NCBI GenBank assembly: GCA_050084515.1
Contig: CM114274.1
Span: 8,680,001-8,744,000 of the forward strand
Reading direction: 5' to 3'
Source of the DNA: Blasia pusilla
Lineage: Eukaryota; Marchantiophyta; Marchantiopsida; Blasiales
DNA: 64,000 nucleotides
This document shows positions 22,228-33,583 of this stretch, piece after piece. The notes under the pieces were generated by a model. It made no database searches, was not told where the DNA came from, and worked only from the letters and a program-made list of their open reading frames with translations. Each line of letters starts with the position of its first letter. Position 1 is the first letter of the stretch. The position numbers and the translations under genes were made by a program.

Positions 22228-24995
22228 TACTTGAAGATATTTCCGAGTGAGGCTCAAGGCGATGTTGTCAGGTCATTCTCTTACAGTTTTTGAAGCAATC
22301 ATTTCTTCTGCACCAAGCATTCACCAGTGCTTTACGTCACTTGTTATGAACACAAGGTTTTGATGAATGTTCCATCAACAGGGAAGAAAGTGTGTCCAGA
22401 ATTGTAGTGAGGATTCTGCAATGGATCAGGAATAGAAGTTGATCAAAATGATCATCTTTGGTTCCCACAGTTGGAAGATCTACACCATTATCAGTTTTCG
22501 GTTACTAACACTGGAATAGTTGATTCTTGTCTCTCCAGGGAAGAACTTTTTTGAGCAGGTCGTCTCTCAATACGATTAGGGTATTGGCATCTGTTCTATC
22601 CTCAATGAGTGAGGACTTCATCCTTCCCATGGAAATTATTGGTAGTACATTTATACAAACCATAAGAAAACTAGAAAGCGATTAGTCCAGTGGACACCAT
22701 GTTTTAGAGGGTTGGGATAAATCAAGCTCTACAACGCTTCCTTGGAATTCTAGAATGCAAGGATATTGAACTTCAAAATTCTGGAAGGTATTCCACTACT
22801 GAAAACGACAATTTTAGGGATGATATTGTTCTCATTAGACTTATAAAAAGTTAAAGTTGTGGATTTAGGGAACCTCAATTCTTCTTTGGCCATTGGGTGT
22901 AACAAAGATTTCATCTCAATTTAAAAAACTAGCCCGAGTTTTGGAAGGACATACACATGGAAACATGTTAATATCATTTATGAATAATGCAAAACTAATT
23001 TACTAGTATTGATGATGTGTGACTTGTTTTCTATTTTAATAGAAGAAAGAAGATGCTCCTTCAACCTTTCTAATGTGGAATATTGTGAGGAAAAAAAACA
23101 AGAGTTTGGCCCAAAGGAGCCCAAAGCCTTTGGGCAAACAAATGTCAAGGATAAACACAAATCTTGATATCAAAATAGACAAATGAAGAAAAGTATCACC
23201 ATGAGAATAGTAAACTCATCTTTTTTACACTTTTGCTAGTTGTGAATCCAATGTTCATAATGAAATGACAATTGCACTTTTCCAAATTTTAAAAAGAATC
23301 CAAAAGAGTAAAGAAAATGCATTGGTCCAATCCAATTCTAAAAGGCTTGAATCAAAGAGGAAACAAAAGCCTTTCTTCTTCTAGCTTAATAGTACTAGTG
23401 CATTCATTCAATTGTGGAAGGCATTTCATTCTAAACAAGGGATGATAAATTTGTTGGAACACATTCTCGATCTCCCCACTACAAGAGAGGTGGGGTTCTT
23501 TTGCTAACAACCGCGCCCAAGTTGCGCAAGAACGGAGATTCAAATGTGGAAACTACTTAGATGGGAACAACGTCAATCATTGTTATTGACAAATGGCAAT
23601 GGACATCGAGTTGCCAATAGGATCCCTACAAGCATCTCCACATGTTAATTTGAAGAAGCCCACATCACTCCCTTTGAGTGGCCCTACTAAGGCTCTTCAA
23701 TGCTACATATGGTGTCTTCCTGACAAGTCATAAAGCTCCCTTAGAAACTCTACGAGTTTAATGAGGGACGGAAGATGCCTGCATTTGGATGCAATAGGAT
23801 TCTCAAACCCTTATTAACCCATGCTCCCTTTTCTCATGCTTGATCTTTATCATATATGGACTACATCTATAGTACATCGTTGCAACTAGCGTCAAAGCTC
23901 ACCACCCCGTGCTATAACTCCAGATGTGGTTGCCATAAGATAATCCATTGGACCTTCATGAAGGGCATGGGGTTGCGCAACATTGAGGAGCGCCATTATC
24001 TTGAATATGAATTGTGAATAAAAGAAGATGGGGAACCCATGAGATGACTCAGAGAATCGAGTAACTTCAAAGCGATACCTAGATGGGGTAAGAAGGAAAG
24101 GAGAAAGCCCTACTATCCCATACTAATAAATGGCATGTATTAGGCGGGGGGAAGAAGAAAAGGAGGACATCCTACTTGACCTTTTGTAATTTTTTGTTCA
24201 ATTAATATTTAGGGTAAGAGACCATGCTCCTCATAAAATCATATGAGTAACAAATTCTATATGGTTGAAAATTTTATCATGTAGTGGAATATGCATTTGG
24301 TCTTCATAGCATAGATGGCATGTACTCTTATTCCTCTCTAGTTCTCATGGCAAGTCTCTCCCTCCCTTTGCGCCAAATGTTCGCGGAGCTTCTGGTTGGC
24401 ACTTTTTGTGAGTGATAGCAATGTGCAATGGTATCTCTCGCAAAACAGTAGTGGAGAAGATAATACAAAACACTAGTACGATGGTCATGCAATGCATGGA
24501 GTGTAAATTAATAATTGAAATCAATATACATGATTCAAAGAATTAAAATACGATATCTTTCTCGTTGCTTGTTTTTCCTCATTCCATGTCTGATTCAACC
24601 AAGCTACCCATTTTACTACAGATCATACAACCAAAGTGTTAAAAAGACAAATCAATACTCTTGTAATAATTACTAGTGTACAACCCAATAATATTTAGTA
24701 GTGATCATGCTCCCATTTTCAAAAAAATTCAATTGCCCATACTATTATTTTTTTTCTTGTTGACACTTGTCAAGCATAGAGGTGTTTGCAAATAGAAAAA
24801 CTATAGAGAGACACATAAAACTCATGAATATAGAAATGCTTGCAAATCAACTTGAAGGGGGGAAGGGGGGGGGGGGGCGTGCGGGAGGAAGGAATGGTTC
24901 TTCATCTTCCAAAGAAGAGAAGCCCTTTTAGAGAAGGAATATTCCTTTTGAAAATAGTAGATTCACATTTTTTAAGATTTTAGTGGATTCTATCT
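22228..24995. other. Gene-free stretch after the phosphatase gene
   Basis: The first few hundred bases are probably 3' untranslated sequence. The rest shows only short frames without motifs. A G-rich run lies at 24857-24877. No transposon ends recognised. Confidence 0.4.
24857..24877 (+). repeat. G-rich homopolymer tract
   Basis: Two G runs, the second 13 or more G long, interrupted by AA. Such runs can adopt G-quadruplex-like structure and are prone to assembly error. Confidence 0.6.
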
Positions 24996-25205
24996 TGCGC
25001 ATACATTTCGTTATACAATCCAGATCGTTAGTTACATCTATACAACACACCATACCGATCTTCCCAACATACGGGTAGATCCACACACAAAAGAATACAC
25101 CCATGCATATTCATCAAGACCACACAACAAAATCAAAATAAAAACGGTTCACACAACTAACTCCACTCTTGAATCTACATTTGCATATCGAACCACATCT
25201 ACCAA
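24996..25205 (-). repeat. Old copy of the gypsy-side LTR-like repeat
   Basis: Starts TGCGCATACATTTCG as the 722 copy does, continues with gggtagatccacac, and then runs into the core segment aaaacggttcacac...ctccactc. The order end-segment then core is the same as at 722, which shows that arrangement is real and not a local rearrangement. Divergence is high and the copy breaks off near 25205. Confidence 0.6.
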
Positions 25206-25887
25206 TTTTTTTAGAAGGCTTCACTTCGTTTCTAAGTGCGAACTTCAATTCTCATGAAGACCATTACTTGTTGTCTTAATAGTCTATATTTATATTACAT
25301 TGCTCGCTTGCACAAAATAACCTTACGTAATTTTTTCTTCTTTTAGAAGGTTCCATTTCTTATAGTAAATGCTAGTGTGTAGCTTGCGCTCTACATGGAA
25401 CCAATCATGAATTAAAAAATTAAAAATCTCTTCGGCGGATTTTTTTTCTAGCAGCATCACAAAGAGGTCTTATATTAAGAAGTGTTATAGATGAAGTTAG
25501 CAACAAGTTTTTTAGGAACAAACATCCATCCCTTTGCTTGACACTTGTCTTCTTGGATAACTTCTTATTGTGATATCTATCCCATCTAATTAGTTTGTCC
25601 GATATATTTTACTAACTTAGAACAAACGAGTGTACCAATGGTACTCATCATTAACACATGCATGGCATGGCCATCTACTAATATAATAATAAAGTTAGGT
25701 TCTTATGCAATGGATGGTAAATATGGAATCAATAGTGCATATAAATAATGCGAATATGAATGTATCTGTACAAATCGGGAAAAAATGAATACATATAATG
25801 CTTTTTAAATTTGAATCAAACTCACATGTCCAATTCAGACAATTTAAAACTGATACGTATTGAAACTTGAGGAGAGGTTTGAAACAA

Positions 25888-26128
25888 TCTATATTATTAT
25901 GGGAGAGTGCTCTCTTTATTTTTGACCAAAATTTCTTTTGATACTTTATCCTCTTAACCAATAGGACCACTCGACTTCTCAACCAATAACATCACTCAAA
26001 ATTGATTCAAAGGATCAACTACGAACTTCGGTGGTTTGTTAAATCATAAATCATATTTTTACCATAATGATGAGTAATTTAAATTACTCATCACTAACTT
26101 GTGCATTGCATTGCGTATCCACTACTAG
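25888..26128 (+). mobile_element. Small non-autonomous Helitron
   Basis: Begins TCTATATTATTATGGGAGAG at 25888 after A, and ends ACTACTAG at 26128 before T, giving the A|T insertion site of Helitrons. A perfect 24-bp palindrome (GATGAGTAATTT and its complement, 26069-26092) lies about 33 bp before the end, in the place of the usual Helitron 3' hairpin but longer. No coding sequence. Confidence 0.75.
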
Positions 26129-26134
26129 TTGAGA

Positions 26135-26270
26135 CTAGTAGATACCCATGCGATGCGAAAGTATCTAATCAGTCATCCCAATCGTTAACCAATACGATAG
26201 GTAATTTGAATTATCCAAAAATAGTGGGTAATTTGCATTATCCAAATTATCTTAACTTACCCTATTTGAA
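26135..26270 (-). mobile_element. Helitron 3' end in the opposite orientation
   Basis: On the minus strand the sequence ends CGCATCGCATGGGTATCTACTAG followed by T, at 26135. It faces the 3' end of the neighbouring plus-strand Helitron, with 6 bases between them. The body contains two gtaattt-gcattatccaaa segments. I could not find its 5' end. Confidence 0.5.
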
Positions 26271-27189
26271 CTACTCCCAAAGTACCTCCAAAGTGGGGGT
26301 TGGTATTCTGGCAGGAGAGAGTAAGAGAGGAGAGGAAGAGAGGAAGAGAGGAAGAGAGGAGAGTCTCTCTTAAAAAAAAAGGGCCAAATCCGCCTCCTCT
26401 CTTCAAAACTTTATGACATATTTGAAAATTTTGTTTGCTTTCAAATCCATGAAATCTTTAGAAGAGAGTAGGTAGTGGTCCACATTTGGCCCTAAAAAAA
26501 CATCCTTTTTCCTTGGGGCGAAAAAAAGGGTTTAGGATGTGAGCCTAAGTTTCTTAACATTCCCTGTCTCGGTCAACAAAAAGCAGTGCCCTTGGTATTT
26601 TTGTTGGAGGACCACCCGGATGCCAACCCTAAGCATCTACTCCAAGGCATCTACTGCCTGAAATTTCTACCTCATCTACTTCTGAACCTGCCCTAACTAA
26701 AGCCTCTTGAGCAACATTGATGGCATAGGCTCGACCTGTCTCTTGGACATGCTTGAAGGTGAGATCTACCTCTATATTCTTCCCATGCTTGCTTCTTCTC
26801 AATCTGGTTCGAGCCCCGCCCTCAGTTCACACCTCCACTTAGCTCCACCTACACAAATCTTCCAGAAATCACTCCTTGGATCCTCTCAACTCCATAGATC
26901 TCTCCCTTGGATTCTCAAGCTTTATGGCCTTCAAATGAGGTCCTCTAGGCTTCCATGAGGAATCTTCTAGCCCACAAGAGTCCAAGCATTTGAGCTCAGC
27001 CTCCATTGACCTCTTCTTAGCCCCTTATTCTTCATTTCTTGGCCCTAACAATCAGATCCACCCCCTTGGTTCAAACCCTCCTCTACAACAGCAATCAAGC
27101 ACTCTATCTCCTTCATTGGATACCCTGGAGACTCCCTAGTGCCTACACCATCTCCCTTGTCTCCTCTAGGCTTGAGGTCAATGGAGTGA
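26271..27189. other. Non-coding stretch with a purine-rich tract
   Basis: A GA-rich run lies at about 26313-26365, followed by tctctctt and an A run. The short plus-strand frames at 26707-27224 are hydrophobic and Ser/Leu-rich without a recognised motif. Confidence 0.3.
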
Positions 27190-27710
27190 CTTGGTTGCAT
27201 TATCACCTTGTACAATCTTCTTGACTTGTTCTTGGATGACTCTTTCTTTGGGCCTTTCTCTTGCACCACCTCCACAAGTCCAAAAACATATTCCAGAAAA
27301 CTTTTACAAACACCATTATGGGTTCAAAAAATCTCGTCCTTTATTACCTCCGAAGGAACCTCGGAAATGTACATTGAACCTAGTCTATGATTTCTTCAGC
27401 CTCGTCATCTACAAATTTACTCCTAACTCTCCTCGGTGCGATACCAAAGGAATGTCCTGGGATTCAAGTGGCTCCTCCGGCCGGTTGTAGACGGGGATCG
27501 AAAATGTTGGCGAATTCGAGAGCCTTGGCCCCCCCCTAGGTACACCATAACGGTCCCATGTAACCTGTCTCGAGTCCCACCGCCTTCCTCGGCAGTATAC
27601 CTTGTACGCTCTGCAATGTGACACCCATCCAGTATCAATATCTGCTCCGTCCCCGGTAATACCACTATGGCAACCGCACTGGTAGAAGGAATCCAACACG
27701 TCTGAGAGAA
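27190..27710 (-). pseudogene. Possible diverged partial copy of the minus-strand gene's 3' end
   Basis: The stretch 27300-27420 resembles 28005-28130 (tttacaa-caccat, a run of aaaaaatc-tc, ttta-t-cctccga). In minus-strand translation both give a segment of the form SE-x-S-x-D/V-I-K-x-E/K-IF. This suggests a duplicated and decayed tail of the neighbouring gene. Similarity is modest. Confidence 0.3.
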
Positions 27711-27775
27711 GAAAAGAAGCCTACGCTGCCTTTACGAGTTGAGGGGAAGGTGCCAAGGGAAGAAGCCCGCCAGAC

Positions 27776-27828
27776 TGCCTGATCCGAAAGGGTCCGATCA
27801 GGCAACTGTCCGAGTCCGACAGGTTGCC
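27776..27828. repeat. Leftmost palindromes of the CAACCCGTCGG family
   Basis: Two overlapping near-palindromes: TGCCTGATC...GATCAGGCA (27776-27804) and GGCAACTGTCC...GGACAGGTTGCC-like (27801-27828). Half-sites ccgacgggttgca follow at about 27887-27900 and 27937-27950. Confidence 0.6.
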
Positions 27829-28262
27829 TGGAGGTGGTAAAAAGGGTCCCATGGTCAAAAGCGAAAAGTTGTAAGGAGAGGAGAAATCCGACGGGTTGCA
27901 GTGGTCATAAAGTGAAAATTGCAAGCAGGAGAAATCCGACGGGTTGCAAAGTAGAAGACCGTGGAGTACATAGACGATCACATTCGAAAAGACAAAATGA
28001 TCAGCAAACATTTACAAGCACCACCATCGATCGAAAAAATCTTCTGCTTTATATCATCCGAAAAAAGCTCTGAATCAGACATTTGATCTATTCTATGAAA
28101 TCTTTTGCCAAATTATCAAAAAACTCTCTACTCCAAACGCTGCAGTCAAGCTGGGTCATTGAGTTCTTTGAACTCACTCGTCATCGTCCGAGAGCTCTTG
28201 CAAAATCACTTTCGGCCTTGCCCTCCCGATTTTGGGAATCGTTGGAAGTGACGATGGAGTCA

Positions 28263-29583
28263 CTACCAAGGGTGGCTCTGGAACCGGAGCTCGGCCGGTG
28301 GAGAGTTGTACGCCCCAACGAGCCTTTCGATTCTCGCCTTTGCCTCCTTGCAAAGGTCAAACGATTCTGCCTTCCCTCGAGCGCAGAATGTTCTGCCACT
28401 CTGCCAGGCGCCTCTGATACTTGCCCCTGAAAGGCCCACTAAGTCGAACACCAAGTCACCCGGCCTTGAGCAGAGCTCGATGAGCGTTTGCATCAGGGCT
28501 GGAAACTTTTCCCTTCCTCCCAGAAGCGGGGTACTGTCTTGCATGTAAATTCCCGGGGGGGAATTGTACAAACTATCTAAGCTGTACCCATCTGAGCATG
28601 GATCCACATGATCCTGGATCTTGAACACCTGGAAATTGTGCTCGGGCCGAACGAAGCAGTACACGTAGGAGTGGTCCATCTGTAAATCAACACGAAACAA
28701 TGTCAGAAACTAAAGAAGTCGCCTTGAGAATATTTTCAATAACTGACTTTGGATCAACCTGTCGGAGTCCGACGGGTTGTTTTGTCCCGGACCCACCCAT
28801 CGGAACCCGACACGTTGCAGTTGCTTTTGGGTTTTCCAAGTTGATTTTGGTTTTCGGATGCAACCCGTCGGAAGGCGACGGGTTGCTAGCCTAGACCAGC
28901 CCATGCTCGCCTGAGAGCAACCCGTTGCTATTAGACGGGTTGCATCCAAAAACCAAAATCAACTGCAACCCGTCGGGTTGCAGGTACACCGCGGTTTTCC
29001 CTCTGTATGTGGGAAAGATGCAACCCGTCGGAAACCGACGGATTGCTCTCAGCCGAGCATGGGCTGCTCTAAGCCAGCAACCCGTCGCCTTCCGACGGGT
29101 TGCTCATGGACAAAAACCCAGGATCGACTCTCATTCTACACATTATTATAAGATAATTGAAATTATTGTACATGAATATAGCCTTACCCGAATCTAACTC
29201 GTTGCGGATCGGAGTGGGTACTCGTTTTTGATGATCCATGATTGTGCCGTCCTCCACTTTAGTGACCTCTTGACGCACTGGAGGTTGAAGAGCTCATCCT
29301 CGCTCCCTCGGTCAACACCAAGAAGCAGCCCCTGTCACTCAGATAGGCGTCTGCAAAGGAGAACAAAAGTGCAATCTAGTCATAAGTGAGCGGCAGATTC
29401 CACTCAGGTACCTCGTCCGCCGGATTTTTGCCCCAAAGTCGCAACCCCGAGGGCAGATCGGCGATCAAGAGATCCACCGCAACCTCTTCCACCACTCCAT
29501 TCACCGTCCAGGCAGCGTGCCCGTTTCGTTGGAGCTTCCTTCCCAGCGTTGTCAATTTTTCGATGGCAGTTGTCGACGCTTGA
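28263..29583 (-). other. Beta-class N4/N6 methyltransferase-like domain
   Basis: Domain entry for the gene above. On the minus strand DLLIADLPSG is followed by WNLPLM, then YLSDRGCFLVL, then IIKNEYPLRSA, then FVRPEHNFQVF, then KFPALMQTLIELCSRPGDLVFDLVGLSG and AWQSGRTF. This resembles the PF01555-type layout, including the helix before motif I and the strand after it. Pro-to-Leu and Tyr-to-Ser changes in the DPPY-like box and loss of the GxG pattern argue for a dead or non-canonical enzyme. A frame change and two noncoding blocks, one full of palindromes, split it. Confidence 0.55.
28755..29104. repeat. Palindrome cluster, likely intronic
   Basis: Seven or more palindromes with arm GCAACCCGTCG or close forms, at about 28755-28779, 28797-28816, 28860-28886, 28918-28946, 28963-28983, 29021-29045 and 29077-29103. 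The one at 28963-28983 is collapsed to CTGCAACCCG-T-CGGGTTGCAG. Flanking sequences are also mutually inverted: gttgattttggtttt-cggatgc (about 28838-28862) against gcatcc-aaaaccaaaatcaac (about 28941-28963), and agcccatgctcg (about 28897) against cgagcatgggct (about 29054). The cluster sits between two coding blocks of the minus-strand gene. Confidence 0.75.
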
Positions 29584-31244
29584 GAATTGAAGCTGTTCAG
29601 CTCATCCAGTAAAGAAGTGAACTATAGGAGGACGCTTGTCCGGGTCGTTGTTTGTCTGTGTCTTCCCAAGGATGATGGGCTGTATTCTCTTTGGGACAAC
29701 CCGGGCACCTCTCGCTTCCGCTTCTCCCTAGTCTGGGGACGGCTTGTCGGGGTTTCTATGACCTCGGATTCTGGTGGCGTTTTCTTCGCCGAGGACCTGG
29801 TCCGACCCTCTCTTCCCGCTCGTCCGGACGATTCCGCCTCTGGCCTCTCATCTTCAGGCTCTCTTTGGGAAGTCTCGGCCTCTGAATTTTTCCCTCCCCT
29901 CGCCTTGCCTTTGAGACCCGCTGTGGATTTGTCTTTGGCTGTCCGGACCTTGGAAGCCAACTCAGCTGTCTCGTGGGCCTGCTCTTCTGCATCTCCTCCA
30001 AAGAAGTCTTCAGGCTGGACGAAATTGGGGATGTCGTCTTGTCCTGAGGCCATTGCATCATGAAGCACTCGTAAGTCCTTATCCGTGATGTCTTCAGGGT
30101 CGTTGAAGTCGAGCCAAATGGGGCAATTCTCCACCTCCCAATCCGACATGTGATGACCCATCTCCACGTTGTACATGGAGAATGTCTCTGTATCCGGAGG
30201 CGAAGCCCATAATTTCAAGGCTACCGGCAATTTTCCCCACGTACTGCGTTCTTACACTTTGGACGAGGTACTGAATGAATACCATCTGTTGGGCAGCTTT
30301 TAGTCGAACATTATCGGCCGTCTGCTCTGTAGATCTCGCTTCTTCTTTGCTTGATCCCGTTTGTTACCCTCTACTTCTTCGTCAAGCTCTGCACGAGGGA
30401 GGACGCAAACCTTGAACATGGTCTTGAATCCAGGGTTCTTGGTTGGCTTGTCCCGGATGTCGTCGAGCCAAACCTTGTAATCTCGAACTTTCAAGGTTTG
30501 CTTCGGCGGAATGGGCTCTAATCTTTGAGCTCGCTTGCACCGTCAAAGACGGACTTCCCGATTACCCCGCAACGCGCCCGTAACGACCATTCGGCGTAGC
30601 CAATGCGAGATCATCGGATCGGACACACCGGAGGATGGTGTGCCGCCCTCTTCCGGGCCTCGAGCCCTCGAGACTGATTTTCATCGTCGTATCCTCTGAA
30701 CTCGCTAATCCCGGATAACGCAAAACGATGCACGCGATCCAGCGACACTTTCTCCCCAATCTGACCATGCGGATCTTCATCCCTCTTCCGTTGACGCTTG
30801 ATAATCGCCTTGAGCTCCTTGTAGAACTCCGGACCAAGTTCGGGGTTGAGAATGCTGATGTATCGCTGCATCTTGCTCGCCGTGTATTTCGTTGCAGCAG
30901 ATACAGCAGCTTGGATGAATTTGGCGCGCTCAGACGCAGATACCTTCTCCCTCCACTCCAGCTCCAATGCATCGCTTTTCTTCCCGGCCTGTATCTTCGA
31001 CCAGCAAAGGATGGTTACGGCTACATCTTGAGAAATAAACTTGTTTGCCCAAGTTTTCTTCTTAATCTGAGCACCCTTTGCAAGCATCTGATTGACGAGG
31101 GCATCGCTCAAGAACCCCCTCTACTCTCCCGGGTGTGTCGTAAGCACCTTCCTCACCCGATCGCAGTCCTGGATCCAATGGTGGGTGACATTCCCCTCCG
31201 ATACAATCGTGCACATCCAAACTCAACCCGTCAGGAAATTACAT

Positions 31245-32020
31245 GGGTTCCTGCAACCCGTCGGACTCTGACGGGTCGTCACAGCTCAGGGTCGGATTCT
31301 AGCAACAAGCTAAATGATGCAACCCGTCGGAGTCCGACGTGTTGCATTCAGATTTGCTAATGCCAGGTAAGCAACTCGTCGGACTCCGACGGGTTGCTGG
31401 ACTACACGCTTTTTCGGATGTTTTTTTAAGATTGCAACTCGTCGGACTCCAACGACTTGTATGATTGAACATAGATTTAACTAGTTGTTGGCCCAAAGCA
31501 AACCGTCGGAGTCCGACGGGTTGCTCGATAGGCCGCCTTGTGAGGTTGTTTTTTTAAGAATGCAACTCGTCGGACTCCGACAAGTTGCTCGAGTGACTGC
31601 TGGTTTAGAAGGTTTTTGCCCCAAAGCAACCCGTCGGAGTCCGACAGGTTGATTTCGGCCAAAAATAGTTTCGAGGCAAGCAACCCGTCGGACTCCGGAC
31701 GGGTTGCTTTGGGGCAAAACCTTCTAAACTGCGGTCACTCGAGCAACTCGTCGAGTCCAACGAGTTGCATTCTTAAAAAAACCTCACAAAGCGCTTTGTC
31801 GAGCAACCCCGTCGGACTCACGGTTTGCTTTGGTCCAAAACTAGTTAAATCTATGTTCCATCAAACAAGTCGTCGAGAGTCCGGCAGTGTCAATCTTAAA
31901 AACATTCGAAAACCGTCTTGATCTAGCAACCGTCGGAGTCCGACGAAGTTGCTTCTCGCCTAAACAAACCTAACCCATTCATCAATCGAGCAACTCGCCG
32001 GAGTTCGACGAGTTGCGAAA
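31245..32020. repeat. Intronic array of regularly spaced palindromes forming one large inverted repeat
   Basis: Palindromes begin at about 31250, 31319, 31371, 31433, 31498, 31561, 31626, 31680, 31742, 31802, 31865, 31926 and 31988, mostly 60-65 bp apart. The spacers of the first half recur in reverse complement and reverse order in the second half. For example gtttagaaggtttttgccccaa pairs with ttggggcaaaaccttctaaac, and tgtgaggttgtttttttaag pairs with cttaaaaaaacctcaca. The whole is an inverted repeat with arms of about 330 bp and a loop at about 31651-31678. It lies between donor 32037 and the next exon near 31200. Confidence 0.85.
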
Positions 32021-33483
32021 GTGTTAAAGATACTTACGTGTTCATGGCATGCATTGCCATCTCCACCGTCGCCATGTGATGAGGGTATGGGTGAAGGACC
32101 CTTTGCCTTCACGTAGAAATGTGCCTCCAATGAGTTGGGGCTCTCCTCCATAAACTTGGTCCACGCCATGAACTGTGATTTCCATCCCCAGATGAAGAAG
32201 TGCAGATTCCTCATCCAGTTGAATTCCGTGCCCTCAACTTGCCTTGTGAAGTCCTGGTCTCGCATCCTCCAGAATGTGTCGAGATTTTCCAAGTCCTCCT
32301 CGGTAACCAGAGCTTGGGTTCCATGCTCATCGTAAGGCTGAACATAGAAGGGAGGAAAACTGTCCACGTAGGATGCTGTCGCCGCCGATTGTTTTAGCTT
32401 TGCGATGTCCTCGTCGGACTATATTTCGCGGACGTATTCCATTGTCCTTAATCGGCATAGTGGAATCCTCAGGGCGTTGTTGCCCTCCATGAGTGCCATC
32501 TGCTTTACCACCTGTAAGAACCGGGACAAGAGGAATAAGCTACACTGAAATCCCAATGAATTGCAATTCACATAATTAAAAAAACCCAGAACCTCTCTTA
32601 CCCGCTCGAAAATGGAGTCGGTTTCTTGACCAGCTAACTTGTCGAGGCAGGGGCGGCGGATCGACCGGGAACTCGTCGATCCGATAGAGGTCGATGTCCT
32701 CCGCCGGGCTTGGAGTCGAGAATGACCGCTCTCCGGATTCTTCCGCCATGTCCACCATCTCCACGCTGGCGGTCCTCATGACCTCCTCGTCATCAATTTG
32801 AACTGGTGTTGTTTCCACTATGTTGATTGTGTCCCCGGACTTCGTGGGGGACATTTCCCGCATCTCAACACTTGCGGTTGGACGGGCTGGTCTATCGTCA
32901 ATGGCTATCGCTTTTTCCCGCCTCGCTTTAGCCAATTCCGCCCTCCCCACCAACGCGTCCAGACGCTTCTTTTCTCTCTTTTCGTCGGCGATCCTTTTCT
33001 TCTCGGCCTCTTCGTTCTGTTTATCTAGCGCCGCTTGAACACGTCTCGCCAGAAGCACTTGGTTGTGCATCTCCGCTTCCCTTTCCCGCTCCTCGATTTC
33101 TTGCTGCCTAATTTCATTCGCCGAACGAGGCGCAGGAGAAGCTGACGCAGGAGTCCTAATGGACTTGGGAGTGAAGCTCCCGGACTTGTTGGCTTGTGTT
33201 TTTTTCCTCGTCATTTTTGCGGAAATGCCTCCGCGTATGTCCACGAATCCCTTGATCTTTGATCGCCTTGCTGATGTCGAGATGGGAGCTCGTCTCTCGC
33301 CTTGATGGTTAGCTCGAATCGTCCCGATATCGCTCGGTCGAACCGTCTCGCTCGTTCCCTCCTATCAACTCGCGATGTGTCGCCGCGTGAAATGCCCCTT
33401 CAGATCGATCAATTTCTTTGGAGAGTGAGTGAGTGAGGAATGAAGATCGCGAAATGAGAAACCGGAAATGAGCGACTTTCGCC

Positions 33484-33493
33484 CTATTTATAC
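33484..33493 (-). promoter_or_regulatory. TATA box for the minus-strand gene
   Basis: The minus strand reads TATAAATAGGG here, about 240 bp upstream of the first ATG at 33244 and at the inner edge of the palindromic tandem array. Confidence 0.5.
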
Positions 33494-33583
33494 TTTTCTA
33501 GCCGTTGGGGTGACCGTTGGGTCCCGCTCGCCCTTTCGACGGGACGCGTGCCGAATGTTACGGAAGTCCGGACGTGAAAAAAC

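Larger units (their letters stand above)
28263..33244 (-). pseudogene. Multi-exon gene ending in a beta-class DNA-methyltransferase-like domain (broken)
   Basis: Exon 1 (33244 to about 32601) encodes a basic, coiled-coil-rich start with a long Glu/Lys/Arg helix. A +1 shift near 32645 is needed to reach the donor at 32600. Exon 2 is 32511-32038, with a TAG after VREI. Then comes an 0.8-kb intron holding palindromes and exon 3 from about 31200 to 30600 (QMLAKGAQIKKKTWANKF), with further parts at 30494-30300 and 30230-29390. The C-terminal part shows VDLLIADLPSGL (compare motif IV DPPY, about 29440-29480) and later PGDLVFDLVGLSGAS followed by AWQSGRTF (compare motif I D-x-F-x-GSG, about 28400-28440). 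Motif IV before motif I is the beta-class N4/N6 order. Both motifs deviate from catalytic consensus. Confidence 0.6.

Noticed and set aside
31245-32020. CRISPR array
   Set aside because: The even spacing of palindromic repeats and about 35-bp spacers looks CRISPR-like. However, repeats vary in the arms and the spacers of the two halves are reverse complements of each other. The array is in an intron of a plant-type gene and there are no cas genes.
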